Source: SG8-39 sp041558415 (lineage in GTDB: Bacteria; Pseudomonadota; Gammaproteobacteria; Burkholderiales; SG8-39). From it: 39,008 nt of DNA. The stretch is from assembly GCA_041558415.1 (NCBI GenBank), contig JBFFEY010000023.1:1-39008 (forward strand), read 5' to 3'. The first letter of the stretch is position 1, and each line of letters starts with the position of its first letter. The position numbers and the translations under genes were made by a program. The notes below the pieces were generated by a model. It was not told the DNA's origin. It did not search any database and worked only from the letters and a program-made list of their open reading frames with translations. Below, piece by piece: positions 23,917 to 31,579 of this stretch.

Positions 23917-24402
23917 ATGCCTTCATTCGACATCGTGTCCCAGGTGGACAAGCAGGAAATCCGCAACGCCACCGAGCAGACGAACAAGGAAATCGCCAAC
24001 CGCTTCGACTTCAAGGGCTCGGACGCACGCATCGAGCAGAACGAGCTGCAGCTCACCGCGTTCGCAGACGACGAGTTCAAGCTCGGCCAGGTGCTTGACG
24101 TGCTGCGCGGCCGCCTCAGCAAGCGCAATGTCGACGTGCGCTGCCTCGAGCTGGGCGGGGTCGAGAAGATCTCGGGCGACAAGGTCAAGCGCGGGATCAC
24201 GGTACGGGTCGGCGTGCCGCAGGACAAGGGCAAGGCCATCGTCAAGCTGGTCAAGGACGCCAAGCTCAAGGTGCAGGCCTCCATCCAGGGCGACACGGTG
24301 CGCGTCTCGGGCGCGAAAAAGGACGACCTGCAGAACACAATCGCGCTGGTGCGCAAGTCGGTGACCGATCTGCCGCTGCAGTTCGTCAACTTTCGCGACT
24401 GA
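23917..24402 (+). CDS. yajQ: YajQ family cyclic-di-GMP-binding / nucleotide-binding protein
   Basis: 161 residues of the UPF0234/YajQ family. It starts PSFDIVSQVDKQEIRNA and has NRFDFKGSDARIE, then VKRGITVRVGVPQDKGKAI and KLKVQASIQGDTVRVSGAKKDDLQ. Xanthomonas members bind cyclic di-GMP and act with transcription factors; the E. coli protein was linked to nucleic acid binding. The tail DLPLQFVNFRD is conserved. Its last three codons are one arm of a perfect inverted repeat whose other arm ends the convergent neighbour. Confidence 0.95.
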   Translation: MPSFDIVSQVDKQEIRNATEQTNKEIANRFDFKGSDARIEQNELQLTAFADDEFKLGQVLDVLRGRLSKRNVDVRCLELGGVEKISGDKVKRGITVRVGVPQDKGKAIVKLVKDAKLKVQASIQGDTVRVSGAKKDDLQNTIALVRKSVTDLPLQFVNFRD

Positions 24403-24421
24403 CTCGACGCCTTCAGTCGCG
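24394..24421. repeat. Inverted repeat shared by two convergent gene ends
   Basis: CGCGACTGA (24394-24402) and TCAGTCGCG (24413-24421) are perfect 9-bp arms with a 10-nt loop. The arms contain the stop codon of yajQ and, on the other strand, that of the amidotransferase; both proteins therefore end in Arg-Asp. It could fold as a hairpin in both mRNAs and serve as a two-way terminator, although a T-run is missing. Confidence 0.6.
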
Positions 24422-25123
24422 CGCCAGGCCCTCGAGCCAGCGCGCGTAGATGCGTTCGGCGACGGCGTTCAGCAGGGTACAGCGCAGCTCCAGGTCGTGC
24501 TGCATCGCCTCTGCGCTCTGCACCGCCGGGCTCGCCACCGAAGCCTCCAGGTCCTCGCGGCCGGCGCGGCACCAGCGGCGCACCAACTCGGGCGTCATCT
24601 CGACATGGCACTGCAGGCCGACGTGCCGGCCGAGCACGAACGCCTGGTTTGCGCAGTGCACGTTCTCCAGCATGCGCGTTGCGCCGCGCGGCAAGGTGAA
24701 CGTTTCGCCGTGCCAGTGAAACGCGGTGAAACCGGTACGCTCGCCGAACCATTCGCGCGCTAGCGCGTTGTCCGACACCGACACCTCCCCCCAGCCGATC
24801 TCCTTCACTGCGTTGCCGCGCACCTCTGCGCCGAGGGCTTTTGCCATCAGCTGCGCGCCGAGGCAGTGCCCGAGCAGCGGCACGTCCTGGCGCACCGCGT
24901 CCTGCATCAGCGCGAGCGCCGCCGCGATCCACGGCAGGTCGTCGTTCGCGCTCATCGGCCCGCCCATGAACACCAGCCCCGCAAACGCGCGTACCGAACG
25001 CGGCAGCGGCTCGCCCGCATCGACCGCGATCATGCGGTGCGGTATTGAGCGGCGCTCGAGCACGGTGGCAAAATAGCCCGGTCCCTCGCTGCGCACATGC
25101 CGGAATATCACAACCGGCTTCAT
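24413..25123 (-). CDS. Class I glutamine amidotransferase-like protein
   Basis: 236 residues. The nucleophile Cys87 lies in LLGHCLGAQLMAKALG, and the His173/Glu175 pair lies in GLQCHVEMT, so the Cys-His-Glu triad is complete. An oxyanion loop FMGGPMSAND and FHWHGETF are also typical. It is a stand-alone GATase of the YfeJ/GMP-synthase-like group, whose acceptor partner is not known. ATG 25123 is chosen because AGGAGAA lies 6-12 nt upstream; an ATG at 25147 would overlap the divergent gene further. Its start codon is only 2 nt from the start of the protease gene on the other strand. Confidence 0.85.
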   Translation of the reverse strand: MKPVVIFRHVRSEGPGYFATVLERRSIPHRMIAVDAGEPLPRSVRAFAGLVFMGGPMSANDDLPWIAAALALMQDAVRQDVPLLGHCLGAQLMAKALGAEVRGNAVKEIGWGEVSVSDNALAREWFGERTGFTAFHWHGETFTLPRGATRMLENVHCANQAFVLGRHVGLQCHVEMTPELVRRWCRAGREDLEASVASPAVQSAEAMQHDLELRCTLLNAVAERIYARWLEGLARD

Positions 25124-25125
25124 CG

Positions 25126-25785
25126 ATGTTCTCCTGGCGACACGCACATTCTATTTGCTCCCTGCTGGCCGCAGTGCTGCTCGCGCCGGCGGCGCCGGCG
25201 GCGGCGACCGACGTCGCGCTGATCGGCGTGGTGCCGGGCAAGGCCGCGGTGCTGGCGATCGACGGCGGCAACCCGAAGCTGGTCAAGATCGGCCGCAGCT
25301 GGCAGGGCATCCGCGTCATCTCGGTCGACAAGCAGCACGCCATGGTCGAGATCGACGGCACGCAGCAGCGCCTGCCGCTCGGACAGCATTACCGCTCGGG
25401 CGCGCCGACCAGCGACCGACAGAAGGTGGTGCTGGCGGCCGATCCGCGCGGGCATTTCGTCGTTGACGGCGCGGTGAACGGCGGGCGCGTGCGCTTCATC
25501 CTCGACACCGGCGCGACGGTCATCGCGCTGCCGGGCCCCGATGCCAACCGCCTCGGCATCGACTATCGCAAGGGGCGCCAGGGACGCATCAACACCGCGA
25601 ACGGCATGACCACCGCCTGGGGCATCCAGCTCGACACCGTGAAGGTGGGCGACATCGAATTGCGCAACGTCGACGCGGTGGTCGTCGAAAGCGGCTTGGA
25701 GATTGCGCTGCTCGGCATGACCTTTCTCAACCGCGTCGAGATGAAGCGCGACGGGTCGACGATGACCCTGATCCGGCGATACTAG
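25126..25785 (+). CDS. Secreted retropepsin-like aspartic protease (clan AA)
   Basis: 219 residues. The N-terminus MFSWRHAHSICSLLAAVLLA ending APAAPAAA is a Sec signal peptide. The catalytic motif is D127-T-G-A in FILDTGATVIALP, preceded by the flap-leading FVVDGAVNGGRV and followed by the second half LLGMTFLNRVEM, which together match the TIGR02281 single-domain protease family. The N-terminal half has an SH3-like repeat (DVALIGVVPGKAAVLAIDGG, VEIDGTQQRLPLGQH). Such proteases dimerise to form one active site. The substrate is unknown. No ribosome site is visible at this start. Confidence 0.85.
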   Translation: MFSWRHAHSICSLLAAVLLAPAAPAAATDVALIGVVPGKAAVLAIDGGNPKLVKIGRSWQGIRVISVDKQHAMVEIDGTQQRLPLGQHYRSGAPTSDRQKVVLAADPRGHFVVDGAVNGGRVRFILDTGATVIALPGPDANRLGIDYRKGRQGRINTANGMTTAWGIQLDTVKVGDIELRNVDAVVVESGLEIALLGMTFLNRVEMKRDGSTMTLIRRY

Positions 25786-25791
25786 GAAGCA

Positions 25792-25808
25792 AGGGGGCTC
25801 TGCCCCCT
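25792..25808. terminator. GC hairpin between two convergent genes
   Basis: AGGGGGC (25792-25798) pairs with GCCCCCT (25802-25808) around TCT. It lies between the protease gene and pcm, which converge. It lacks a T-run, so it may be a two-way terminator of mRNA ends or a copy of a small dispersed repeat. Confidence 0.45.
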
Positions 25809-25832
25809 CGCGATCCCTCGACATCGGACAGG

Positions 25833-26585
25833 CTAGCGTTCGCCGCCCCGCCCCGGCACCAGCGGCACGAAGCGCACCGGCAGCACGCGCCTCTCATCGA
25901 ACCCGCCGTCGGCGCGTTTGGTGATCAGCATCAGGTACTGCACGCCGAACTCGCCGCCGACCGGGATGACCATCTTGCCGCCGGGGCGCAGCTGCTCGAC
26001 GAGCGCCTGCGGTACGCGCGGCGCCGCGGCCGCGACGACGATGCCGTCGAAGGGCGCATGCGCGGGCCAGCCGAGATAGCCGTCGCCGGTGCGCACCTCG
26101 ATATTGCGGTAGCCGAGCGCGTCGAGCGCGCGCCGCGCGCTGTTGGCGAGCGCGTCGACGATCTCGATCGAGTAGACCTGCTGCACGATCTCGGCGAGCA
26201 CCGCGGCCTGGTAGCCCGAGCCGGTGCCGACGTCGAGCACGACATGCTGCGGCTGCGGGTCGATCAGGTCGGTCGACAACGCGACGATGTAGGGCTGCGA
26301 GATGGTCTGCCCGCTGCCGATCGGCAGCGGGTGGTTGCGGTAGGCGAGCACCGTCTGCGCGGCGGGCACCAGCCGGTGGCGCTCGACCTTGCCCATCGCC
26401 GCGCGCACCGCCGGCGACATCGCCGCAAGGCCGGTTTCGAAGCGCGTCTCGGCGTACATCGCCTCGACCTCGGCGACCATGCGCGCGCGCTCGCTTGCGT
26501 GATCCGGTTCGGCCTGTGCCGTCGTCATGAGCGTGGCGATCGCGGCGGCGCCCAGGGCCAGCCGTGCGCGAGGAGCATGCGCCAT
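25833..26585 (-). CDS. pcm: Protein-L-isoaspartate O-methyltransferase with probable signal peptide
   Basis: 250 residues. SAM-dependent repair enzyme that methylates isoaspartyl residues in damaged proteins. Motif I VLDVGTGSGYQ is at 116-126, the pre-motif LPIGSGQTISQPYIVA at 87-102, then GDGYLGWPAHAPFD and the closing RFVPLVPG. Ordinary Pcm is about 208 residues and cytoplasmic. Here the extra N-terminus MAHAPRARLALGAAAIATLMTTAQA looks like a cleavable signal peptide. A later ATG (26480) would give a cytoplasmic form. It starts 11 nt after folE2, so it is in that operon. Confidence 0.93.
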   Translation of the reverse strand: MAHAPRARLALGAAAIATLMTTAQAEPDHASERARMVAEVEAMYAETRFETGLAAMSPAVRAAMGKVERHRLVPAAQTVLAYRNHPLPIGSGQTISQPYIVALSTDLIDPQPQHVVLDVGTGSGYQAAVLAEIVQQVYSIEIVDALANSARRALDALGYRNIEVRTGDGYLGWPAHAPFDGIVVAAAAPRVPQALVEQLRPGGKMVIPVGGEFGVQYLMLITKRADGGFDERRVLPVRFVPLVPGRGGER

Positions 26586-26595
26586 CGGGATACCT

Positions 26596-27402
26596 TCAGC
26601 GCTTTGCCGTCCCGTCTTTCTCGATCAGCGCGTAGGCGCTGTGATTGTGGATCGACTCAAAGTTCTCCGCCTCGACCACATAGGCCTCGATGCGCTCGTC
26701 GAGGTTGAGCACCGCGGCGACGTCGCGCACCATGTCCTCCACGAACTTTGGATTGTCATAGGCGCGCTCGGTGACGAACTTCTCGTCCGGCCGCTTGAGC
26801 AGGCCATAGAGCTCGCTCGAAGCCTGCTTCTCGACCAGGTCGATGACCTCCTCGATCCAGACGAAGCCGTTCAGGCGCGCTGAAACGGTGACGTGCGAGC
26901 GCTGATTGTGCGCGCCGCGCTCCGAGATCTTCTTGGAGCAGGGACAGAGGCTGGTGACCGGCACCAGCACCCGCATCATGAAGCGCTCCGTGTCACCGCG
27001 CCGCTCGCCGATGAACGTCACTTCGTAATCCATCAGGCTGCGCACGCCGGACACCGGGGCCGCCTTGTCGACGAAATAGGGGAAGGTCATCTCGATATGC
27101 CCTTCCTCTGCCTCCAGGCGCTTGACCATTTCGCGCAGCATGACCTGGAAAGTCTCGACGGTGATCTCGCGCTCCTGCGCGCTGAGGATCTCGACGAAGC
27201 GCGACATGTGCGTGCCCTTGAAATGGTGCGGCAGGTGCACGTACATGTTGAAGCTGGCAATCGTGTGCTGCACGCCGCCCGAGCGCTCCTGGATGCGCAC
27301 TGGATGACGGATCGACTTGACGCCGACCTTGTCGATGGCGATGCGGCGCGAGTCGCGCGACGCCTGGACGTCAGGGATGTTGTAGAGGTCGCGGGATTTC
27401 AT
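26596..27402 (-). CDS. folE2: GTP cyclohydrolase, type IB (FolE2)
   Basis: 268 residues. It converts GTP to 7,8-dihydroneopterin triphosphate for folate and for queuosine precursors, and it works with metals other than zinc. The metal and catalytic Cys lies in SLCPCSKKIS (C153/C155); FNMYVHLPHHFKGTHMSRFV and ARLNGFVWIEEVIDLVE are conserved family blocks. No FolE1 is in the window. It is followed after 10 nt by pcm and preceded by dxs 72 bp upstream. queG, which also belongs to queuosine synthesis, lies 5 kb away. Confidence 0.97.
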   Translation of the reverse strand: MKSRDLYNIPDVQASRDSRRIAIDKVGVKSIRHPVRIQERSGGVQHTIASFNMYVHLPHHFKGTHMSRFVEILSAQEREITVETFQVMLREMVKRLEAEEGHIEMTFPYFVDKAAPVSGVRSLMDYEVTFIGERRGDTERFMMRVLVPVTSLCPCSKKISERGAHNQRSHVTVSARLNGFVWIEEVIDLVEKQASSELYGLLKRPDEKFVTERAYDNPKFVEDMVRDVAAVLNLDERIEAYVVEAENFESIHNHSAYALIEKDGTAKR

Positions 27403-27442
27403 GCAATCGCCCGCTTGAGGTGCGGGAATGCCCGATACACGG

Positions 27443-27448
27443 AGTATA
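27443..27448 (-). promoter_or_regulatory. Candidate -10 (TATACT) of folE2-pcm
   Basis: The minus strand reads GCTGTTATACTCCG in the 72-bp gap between dxs and folE2, 40 nt before the folE2 ATG. There is no clear -35. No zinc-uptake-regulator box that I could defend is visible. Confidence 0.4.
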
Positions 27449-27474
27449 ACAGCGCGCGGGCCGTGCTCGACCGC

Positions 27475-29340
27475 TCAGGCGGGCGCGCCAGCCGCCTGCG
27501 CCTCGAGCGCGCGGCGCACGGCGTGCTCGATGCCCGGTGCGTCGAGCCCCACCGAGGCGAGCAGCTTGGCCGGGTCGCCATGGTCGATGAAGCGGTCGGG
27601 CAGACCGAGCAGCAGCACGCGGCGCTCGAGCGCGCGCGCCGCCAGCAGCTCGCACACGGCGCTGCCCGCACCCCCCATCACCGCGTGCTCCTCCACCGTC
27701 ACCAGCAGCTCGTGCGTCGCCGCCAGCTGTTCGATGAGCGCGGCGTCGAGCGGCTTGACGAAGCGCATGTTGGCGACCGTGGCGTCGATTGCCTCGCCCG
27801 CCTTGAGCGCCGGCGCCAGCATCGCGCCGAAGGCGAGGATCGCCACGCGCCGACCCTGGCGGCGCAGCTCGCCGCGGCCGACCTCGAGCGTCTCGTGTAC
27901 CCTGCCCGGCGCCGCGCCGGGGCCGGCGCCGCGCGGGTAGCGCACCGCTGCGGGTCCGTCGAGCCCGAGCCCGGTGCTCAGCATGCGCCGGCACTCAGCC
28001 TCGTCGGCCGGCGCCATGACCGTCATGTTCGGCACGGTGCGCAGGTAGGCGTAGTCGAAGGCGCCGTTGTGCGTGGCACCGTCGCCGCCCACCAGTCCGC
28101 CACGGTCGAGCGCGAACAGCACCGGCAGGTTCTGAATGGCCACGTCGTGGATCAGCTGATCGTAGCCGCGCTGCAGGAAGGTCGAGTAGATCGCCACCAC
28201 CGGCCGCATGCCCTCGCAGGCGAGTCCCGCGGCGAAGGTCACCGCGTGCTGCTCGGCGATGCCGACATCGAAGTAGCGCTCCGGGAATTCCTCCGAATAG
28301 CGCACCATGCCCGAGCCCTCGCGCATCGCCGGCGTGATCGCCACCAGGCGCGGCTCGACCGCCGCCATTTCGCACAGCCAGTCGCCGAAGATCTGGCTGT
28401 AGCTCGGTCGCCCGCCGCCGCTCTTCTTGATGCCCTCGGACGGATCGAACCGGCCCGGGCCGTGATAGGCGATCGGGTCCTCCTCCGCCAGCTTGTAGCC
28501 CTGCCCCTTGCGCGTGATCACGTGCAGGAACTGCGGCCCCTTCAGCTTCTTGATGTTGGTCAGGGTCGGGATGAGCGCGTCGAGGTCGTGGCCGTCGATC
28601 GGGCCGATGTAGTTGAAGCCGAACTCCTCGAACAGGGTCGACGGCGTGACCATGCCTTTGACGTGCTCCTCGGCGCGTCGCGCGAGCTCCCAGAAACCCG
28701 GCACGCGCTTGAGGATGTGCTCGCTCGCGCGCTTCGCGCTGTCGTAGATGCGCCCCGAGAGCAGCCGCGCCAGGTAGTTGGTCAGCGCACCCACCGGCTG
28801 CGAGATCGACATCTCGTTGTCGTTCAGCACCACGAGCAGGTCGGCATCGGTGGCGCCCGCGTTGTTCATCGCCTCGAAGGCCATGCCGGCCGACATCGCA
28901 CCGTCGCCGATCACCGCAATGCACTTGCGGTGATCGGCGCGCATCTGCGCGGCGATCGCCATGCCGAGCGCGGCCGAGATCGAGGTCGAGGAGTGCGCCG
29001 TGCCGAAGGTGTCGTAGACCGACTCGCTGCGACGCGGAAAGCCGGAGACGCCGTCGAGCTGGCGCAGGGTTTTCATCGCCTCGCGCCGGCCGGTGAGAAT
29101 CTTGTGCGGGTACGTCTGGTGGCCGACGTCCCACACGATGCGATCTTCGGGCGTGTCGAATACCGTGTGCAGCGCGATGGTCAGCTCGACCGTGCCGAGG
29201 TTGGACGACAGGTGCCCGCCGGTCTGCGACACCGACTCGAGCACGAAGGCGCGCAGCTCGTCGGCCAGCTGCTTGAGCTGCTTGCGCTCGAGCGTGCGCA
29301 GCGCGCGCGGGTCGTCGATGGACTTCAGCAGCTCGTACAT
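27475..29340 (-). CDS. dxs: 1-deoxy-D-xylulose-5-phosphate synthase
   Basis: First enzyme of the MEP pathway, joining pyruvate and glyceraldehyde 3-phosphate with thiamine diphosphate. 621 residues from ATG 29340 (E. coli has 620). MYELLKSIDDP is the common betaproteobacterial start; the frame stays open to ATG 29412, which overlaps the ispA stop, but that stretch is unconserved. GGHLSSNLGT, the thiamine site GDGAMSAG...NN (145-160) and GIAEQHAVTFAAGLA with the catalytic Glu are visible. A TACAAT hexamer ends 6 nt before the chosen ATG. Confidence 0.96.
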   Translation of the reverse strand: MYELLKSIDDPRALRTLERKQLKQLADELRAFVLESVSQTGGHLSSNLGTVELTIALHTVFDTPEDRIVWDVGHQTYPHKILTGRREAMKTLRQLDGVSGFPRRSESVYDTFGTAHSSTSISAALGMAIAAQMRADHRKCIAVIGDGAMSAGMAFEAMNNAGATDADLLVVLNDNEMSISQPVGALTNYLARLLSGRIYDSAKRASEHILKRVPGFWELARRAEEHVKGMVTPSTLFEEFGFNYIGPIDGHDLDALIPTLTNIKKLKGPQFLHVITRKGQGYKLAEEDPIAYHGPGRFDPSEGIKKSGGGRPSYSQIFGDWLCEMAAVEPRLVAITPAMREGSGMVRYSEEFPERYFDVGIAEQHAVTFAAGLACEGMRPVVAIYSTFLQRGYDQLIHDVAIQNLPVLFALDRGGLVGGDGATHNGAFDYAYLRTVPNMTVMAPADEAECRRMLSTGLGLDGPAAVRYPRGAGPGAAPGRVHETLEVGRGELRRQGRRVAILAFGAMLAPALKAGEAIDATVANMRFVKPLDAALIEQLAATHELLVTVEEHAVMGGAGSAVCELLAARALERRVLLLGLPDRFIDHGDPAKLLASVGLDAPGIEHAVRRALEAQAAGAPA

Positions 29341-29346
29341 GGCCGG

Positions 29347-29352
29347 ATTGTA
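29347..29352 (-). promoter_or_regulatory. Candidate -10 (TACAAT) of dxs
   Basis: The minus strand reads GACTACAATCCGGCC then ATG. The sequence TACAATCCGGCCATG is nearly identical to that of dedA (TACAATCCGGGCATG). It predicts a leaderless dxs mRNA separate from xseB-ispA. Confidence 0.5.
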
Positions 29353-29411
29353 GTCCCTGCGCTCGCCGCTCTCGCGCGGCAGCGCGCCCGAGGCGTGGCT
29401 GAAGGCCGTCA

Positions 29412-30323
29412 TCAGAACTTCCTCAGCACGATGAAGTCCGCAAGCTCGGCAAGGTGATTCGCGCGCGCCGCCAGGTCCGGTTGCGCGCCGAGCGCCTTTC
29501 TCGCTTCGACACGCAGTTCCTCAGCGAATTCCCGCGCGCGCGTCGTGCCGAGCACCGTAACGTAGGTCGCCTTGCCCTGCTCGGCGTCCTTGCCGGCAGT
29601 CTTGCCGAGCGTCGCCGTGCTCGCGTCCGCGTCGAGCAGATCGTCGACCACCTGGAAGGCGAGGCCGACGCATTTCGCGTAGTGATCGAGCCGCTCGCGC
29701 GCCGCCGCCGCGAGCGGCCTGCCGCAGGCCGCGCCGATGCGCACTGCGGCCCGGATCAGCGCGCCGGTCTTGTGGATGTGCATGAATTCCAGTTCCACCG
29801 GCGTCAGCGCCTTGCCGGTCGCGGCGAGGTCGATGGCCTGGCCGCCGGCCATGCCGCGCGCGCCGCAGGCGCTCGCCAGCTGGTGCACCATTTCGAGCTG
29901 CACGGCCGGGTCGTCCGCCAGGCGGTGCGCGCCGAGCAGCTCGAAAGCGAGCGCCTGCAACGCGTCGCCGACCAGCAGCGCGGTCGCCTCGTCGTATTCG
30001 ACGTGCACCGTCGGCTTGCCGCGACGAAGCACGTCGTCATCCATGCACGGCAGGTCGTCGTGCACCAGCGAATAGGCGTGGATCATTTCCACCGCGGCCG
30101 CGGCGATCTCGAGACGACGCGGATCGGCCTGCGTGACCTCGCCGGCGGCGAAGGCCAGCAGCGGCCGCACGCGCTTGCCGCCCTCGAGCGTGGCGTAGCG
30201 CATCGCCGCGTGCAGCCGCTCCGGCGCCACGCCGGCGCCGGGCAGCAGGCGCGCGAGCGCCGCCTCCATGCGTGCCTGGATGCCGCCCATCCAGGCCTGG
30301 AAGCCAGGTTCAGGCGTCGTCAC
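29412..30323 (-). CDS. ispA: Geranyl/farnesyl diphosphate synthase
   Basis: 303 residues from GTG 30323, overlapping the xseB end by 14 nt; ATG 30290 is an alternative that would drop 11 residues. Chain elongation of IPP and DMAPP to farnesyl diphosphate. The first Asp-rich motif is DDLPCMD at 89-95 and the second is DDLLDAD near 229-235; GGKRVRPLL (48-56) binds the substrate pyrophosphate. The place between xseB and dxs is conserved in proteobacteria. An upstream open frame to 30497 is the shadow of xseB. Confidence 0.95.
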   Translation of the reverse strand: MTTPEPGFQAWMGGIQARMEAALARLLPGAGVAPERLHAAMRYATLEGGKRVRPLLAFAAGEVTQADPRRLEIAAAAVEMIHAYSLVHDDLPCMDDDVLRRGKPTVHVEYDEATALLVGDALQALAFELLGAHRLADDPAVQLEMVHQLASACGARGMAGGQAIDLAATGKALTPVELEFMHIHKTGALIRAAVRIGAACGRPLAAAARERLDHYAKCVGLAFQVVDDLLDADASTATLGKTAGKDAEQGKATYVTVLGTTRAREFAEELRVEARKALGAQPDLAARANHLAELADFIVLRKF

Positions 30324-30585
30324 GGTCTTCCGGCGCGAGCGCGGCGAGCGGCTTGAGGACTTCGCCTTCCAGCACCTTGACCTGCTGCTCGGCCGCTTCG
30401 AGCCGCGACTGGCAGAAGCGCGCGAGCTCGAGCCCGCGCTTGTGCGCGGCAAGCGCCTGCTCGAGGCTGAGGTTGCCGCTCTCCATCTGCGCGACAAGGC
30501 GCTCGAGTTCGGCGAGCGCCTTCTCGAACGAAAGTCCCTCGGCGGACTTGCCCGTTGGCGTGCCGCCGCGGCTCGACTTGGTCAT
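30310..30585 (-). CDS. xseB: Exodeoxyribonuclease VII small subunit
   Basis: 91 residues. It partners with XseA to degrade single-stranded DNA. SFEKALAELERLVAQMESGNLSLEQALAAHKRG matches the family almost fully, followed by FCQSRLEAAEQQVKVL. It is mostly helical and slightly longer than E. coli XseB (80). xseA is not in the window. It is the first gene of xseB-ispA-dxs. The ATG has no ribosome site but has a -10-like TATGGT ending 6 nt upstream. Confidence 0.93.
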   Translation of the reverse strand: MTKSSRGGTPTGKSAEGLSFEKALAELERLVAQMESGNLSLEQALAAHKRGLELARFCQSRLEAAEQQVKVLEGEVLKPLAALAPEDRDDA

Positions 30586-30591
30586 CGTCGG

Positions 30592-30621
30592 ACCATAGCC
30601 GAACGCTCAGGACACGGTCAA
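30592..30621 (-). promoter_or_regulatory. Promoter of xseB-ispA(-dxs)
   Basis: On the minus strand TTGACC (30621-30616), an 18-nt spacer, then TATGGT (30597-30592). The hexamer ends 6 nt before the xseB ATG at 30585, so a leaderless mRNA is predicted. TTGACC is a 5 of 6 match to the -35 consensus. Confidence 0.5.
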
Positions 30622-30642
30622 ACCCGTCCGCGGCGCGCGCAG

Positions 30643-30648
30643 TAGAAT
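30643..30648 (+). promoter_or_regulatory. Candidate -10 (TAGAAT) of the sulfurtransferase gene
   Basis: AGTAGAATGGCTTTTTT resembles the rpsT -10 and its downstream T-run (TAGAATGCCGCCTTTTT). It lies in the 136-bp divergent gap, back to back with the xseB promoter. The leader would be about 65 nt. Confidence 0.35.
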
Positions 30649-30721
30649 GGCTTTTTTCATCTGCGGTCTGCCCGGCGCGCGCCCGCGCGGCGCCGCAGCC
30701 GCGTTCCCGGACCCGCACGCG

Positions 30722-31564
30722 ATGCCCTACACCACGCTCGTCACCACCGAAACCCTCGCGCAGCATCTGCAGGACGCCGACTGGCGCGTGTTCGACTGCC
30801 GCCACGAACTCAGCAAGCCCGAGCTCGGCGCGACGCAGTACGCCGAATCGCACATCCCGGGTGCGCTGCACGCGCACATGGACCGCGATCTCGCGGCACG
30901 GCCCGACGGGCGAAACGGCCGTCACCCGCTGCCCACGCCCGAGGCCTTCGCCGCCTGGCTCGGGGCGCAGGGGCTGCGCACCGAGGACCAGGTGGTGGCC
31001 TACGACGGTGCCGGCGGCACGGCGGCCGCGCGCCTGTGGTGGATGCTGCGCTGGCTCGGCCATACGGCGGTCGCCGTGCTCGACGGCGGCATCGCGGCGT
31101 GGCGCGCCGAAGGGCGCCCGCTGACGGATGTCGTGCCGCGCTTCGCGCCGACCGACTACCCGCGGCGGCCGCAGGCGGACATGGCCGTCGACGCGGCGAC
31201 GCTGCAGGCCAAGCTGCTCGGCGGCGAGTTCGTCGTGCTCGACGCGCGCAGCGCCGAGCGCTTCCGCGGCGAAGTCGAGCCGATCGACCCGGTCGCGGGT
31301 CGCATTCCCGGCTCGCGCAACCGGTTCTGCGGGCTCAACCTGGAGAGCGGCCGCTTCAAGAGCGCGGACGCGCTGCGCAGCGAGTTCAGCGGGGTGCTCG
31401 CCGGCCGCGGCCCCGCGTCGGTCGTGCACAGCTGCGGCTCAGGCGTTGCCGCCTGCCACAACCTGCTCGCCATGGAGATCGCCGGTCTTTCGGGCTCGCG
31501 CATCTACCCGGGTTCCTGGAGCGAGTGGATCGCCGACCCGGCGCGGCCGCGCGAAAAGGGCTAG
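30722..31564 (+). CDS. Sulfurtransferase, 3-mercaptopyruvate / thiosulfate type
   Basis: 280 residues from ATG 30722; an upstream ATG (30647) would add a Pro/Ala/Arg-rich leader that is not conserved and overlaps the likely promoter. It has two rhodanese domains. The first, inactive one (about 10-125) has VFDCRHEL, HIPGALHAHMD and VVAYDGAGGTAAARLWWML, with Asp in place of the cysteine. The second (about 155-275) has the catalytic Cys238 in HSCGSGVAACHN. The CGSGV loop is closer to mercaptopyruvate sulfurtransferase (SseA) than to thiosulfate rhodanese (CRKGV). It probably supplies sulfane sulfur or detoxifies cyanide. Confidence 0.93.
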   Translation: MPYTTLVTTETLAQHLQDADWRVFDCRHELSKPELGATQYAESHIPGALHAHMDRDLAARPDGRNGRHPLPTPEAFAAWLGAQGLRTEDQVVAYDGAGGTAAARLWWMLRWLGHTAVAVLDGGIAAWRAEGRPLTDVVPRFAPTDYPRRPQADMAVDAATLQAKLLGGEFVVLDARSAERFRGEVEPIDPVAGRIPGSRNRFCGLNLESGRFKSADALRSEFSGVLAGRGPASVVHSCGSGVAACHNLLAMEIAGLSGSRIYPGSWSEWIADPARPREKG

Positions 31565-31579
31565 GCGCCCGGGCACGGC

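Noticed and set aside
29341..29412. Longer dxs start at ATG 29412 overlapping the ispA stop
   Set aside because: The extra 24 residues are not conserved and the family start MYELLKSIDDP is at 29340, although coupling to ispA cannot be ruled out.
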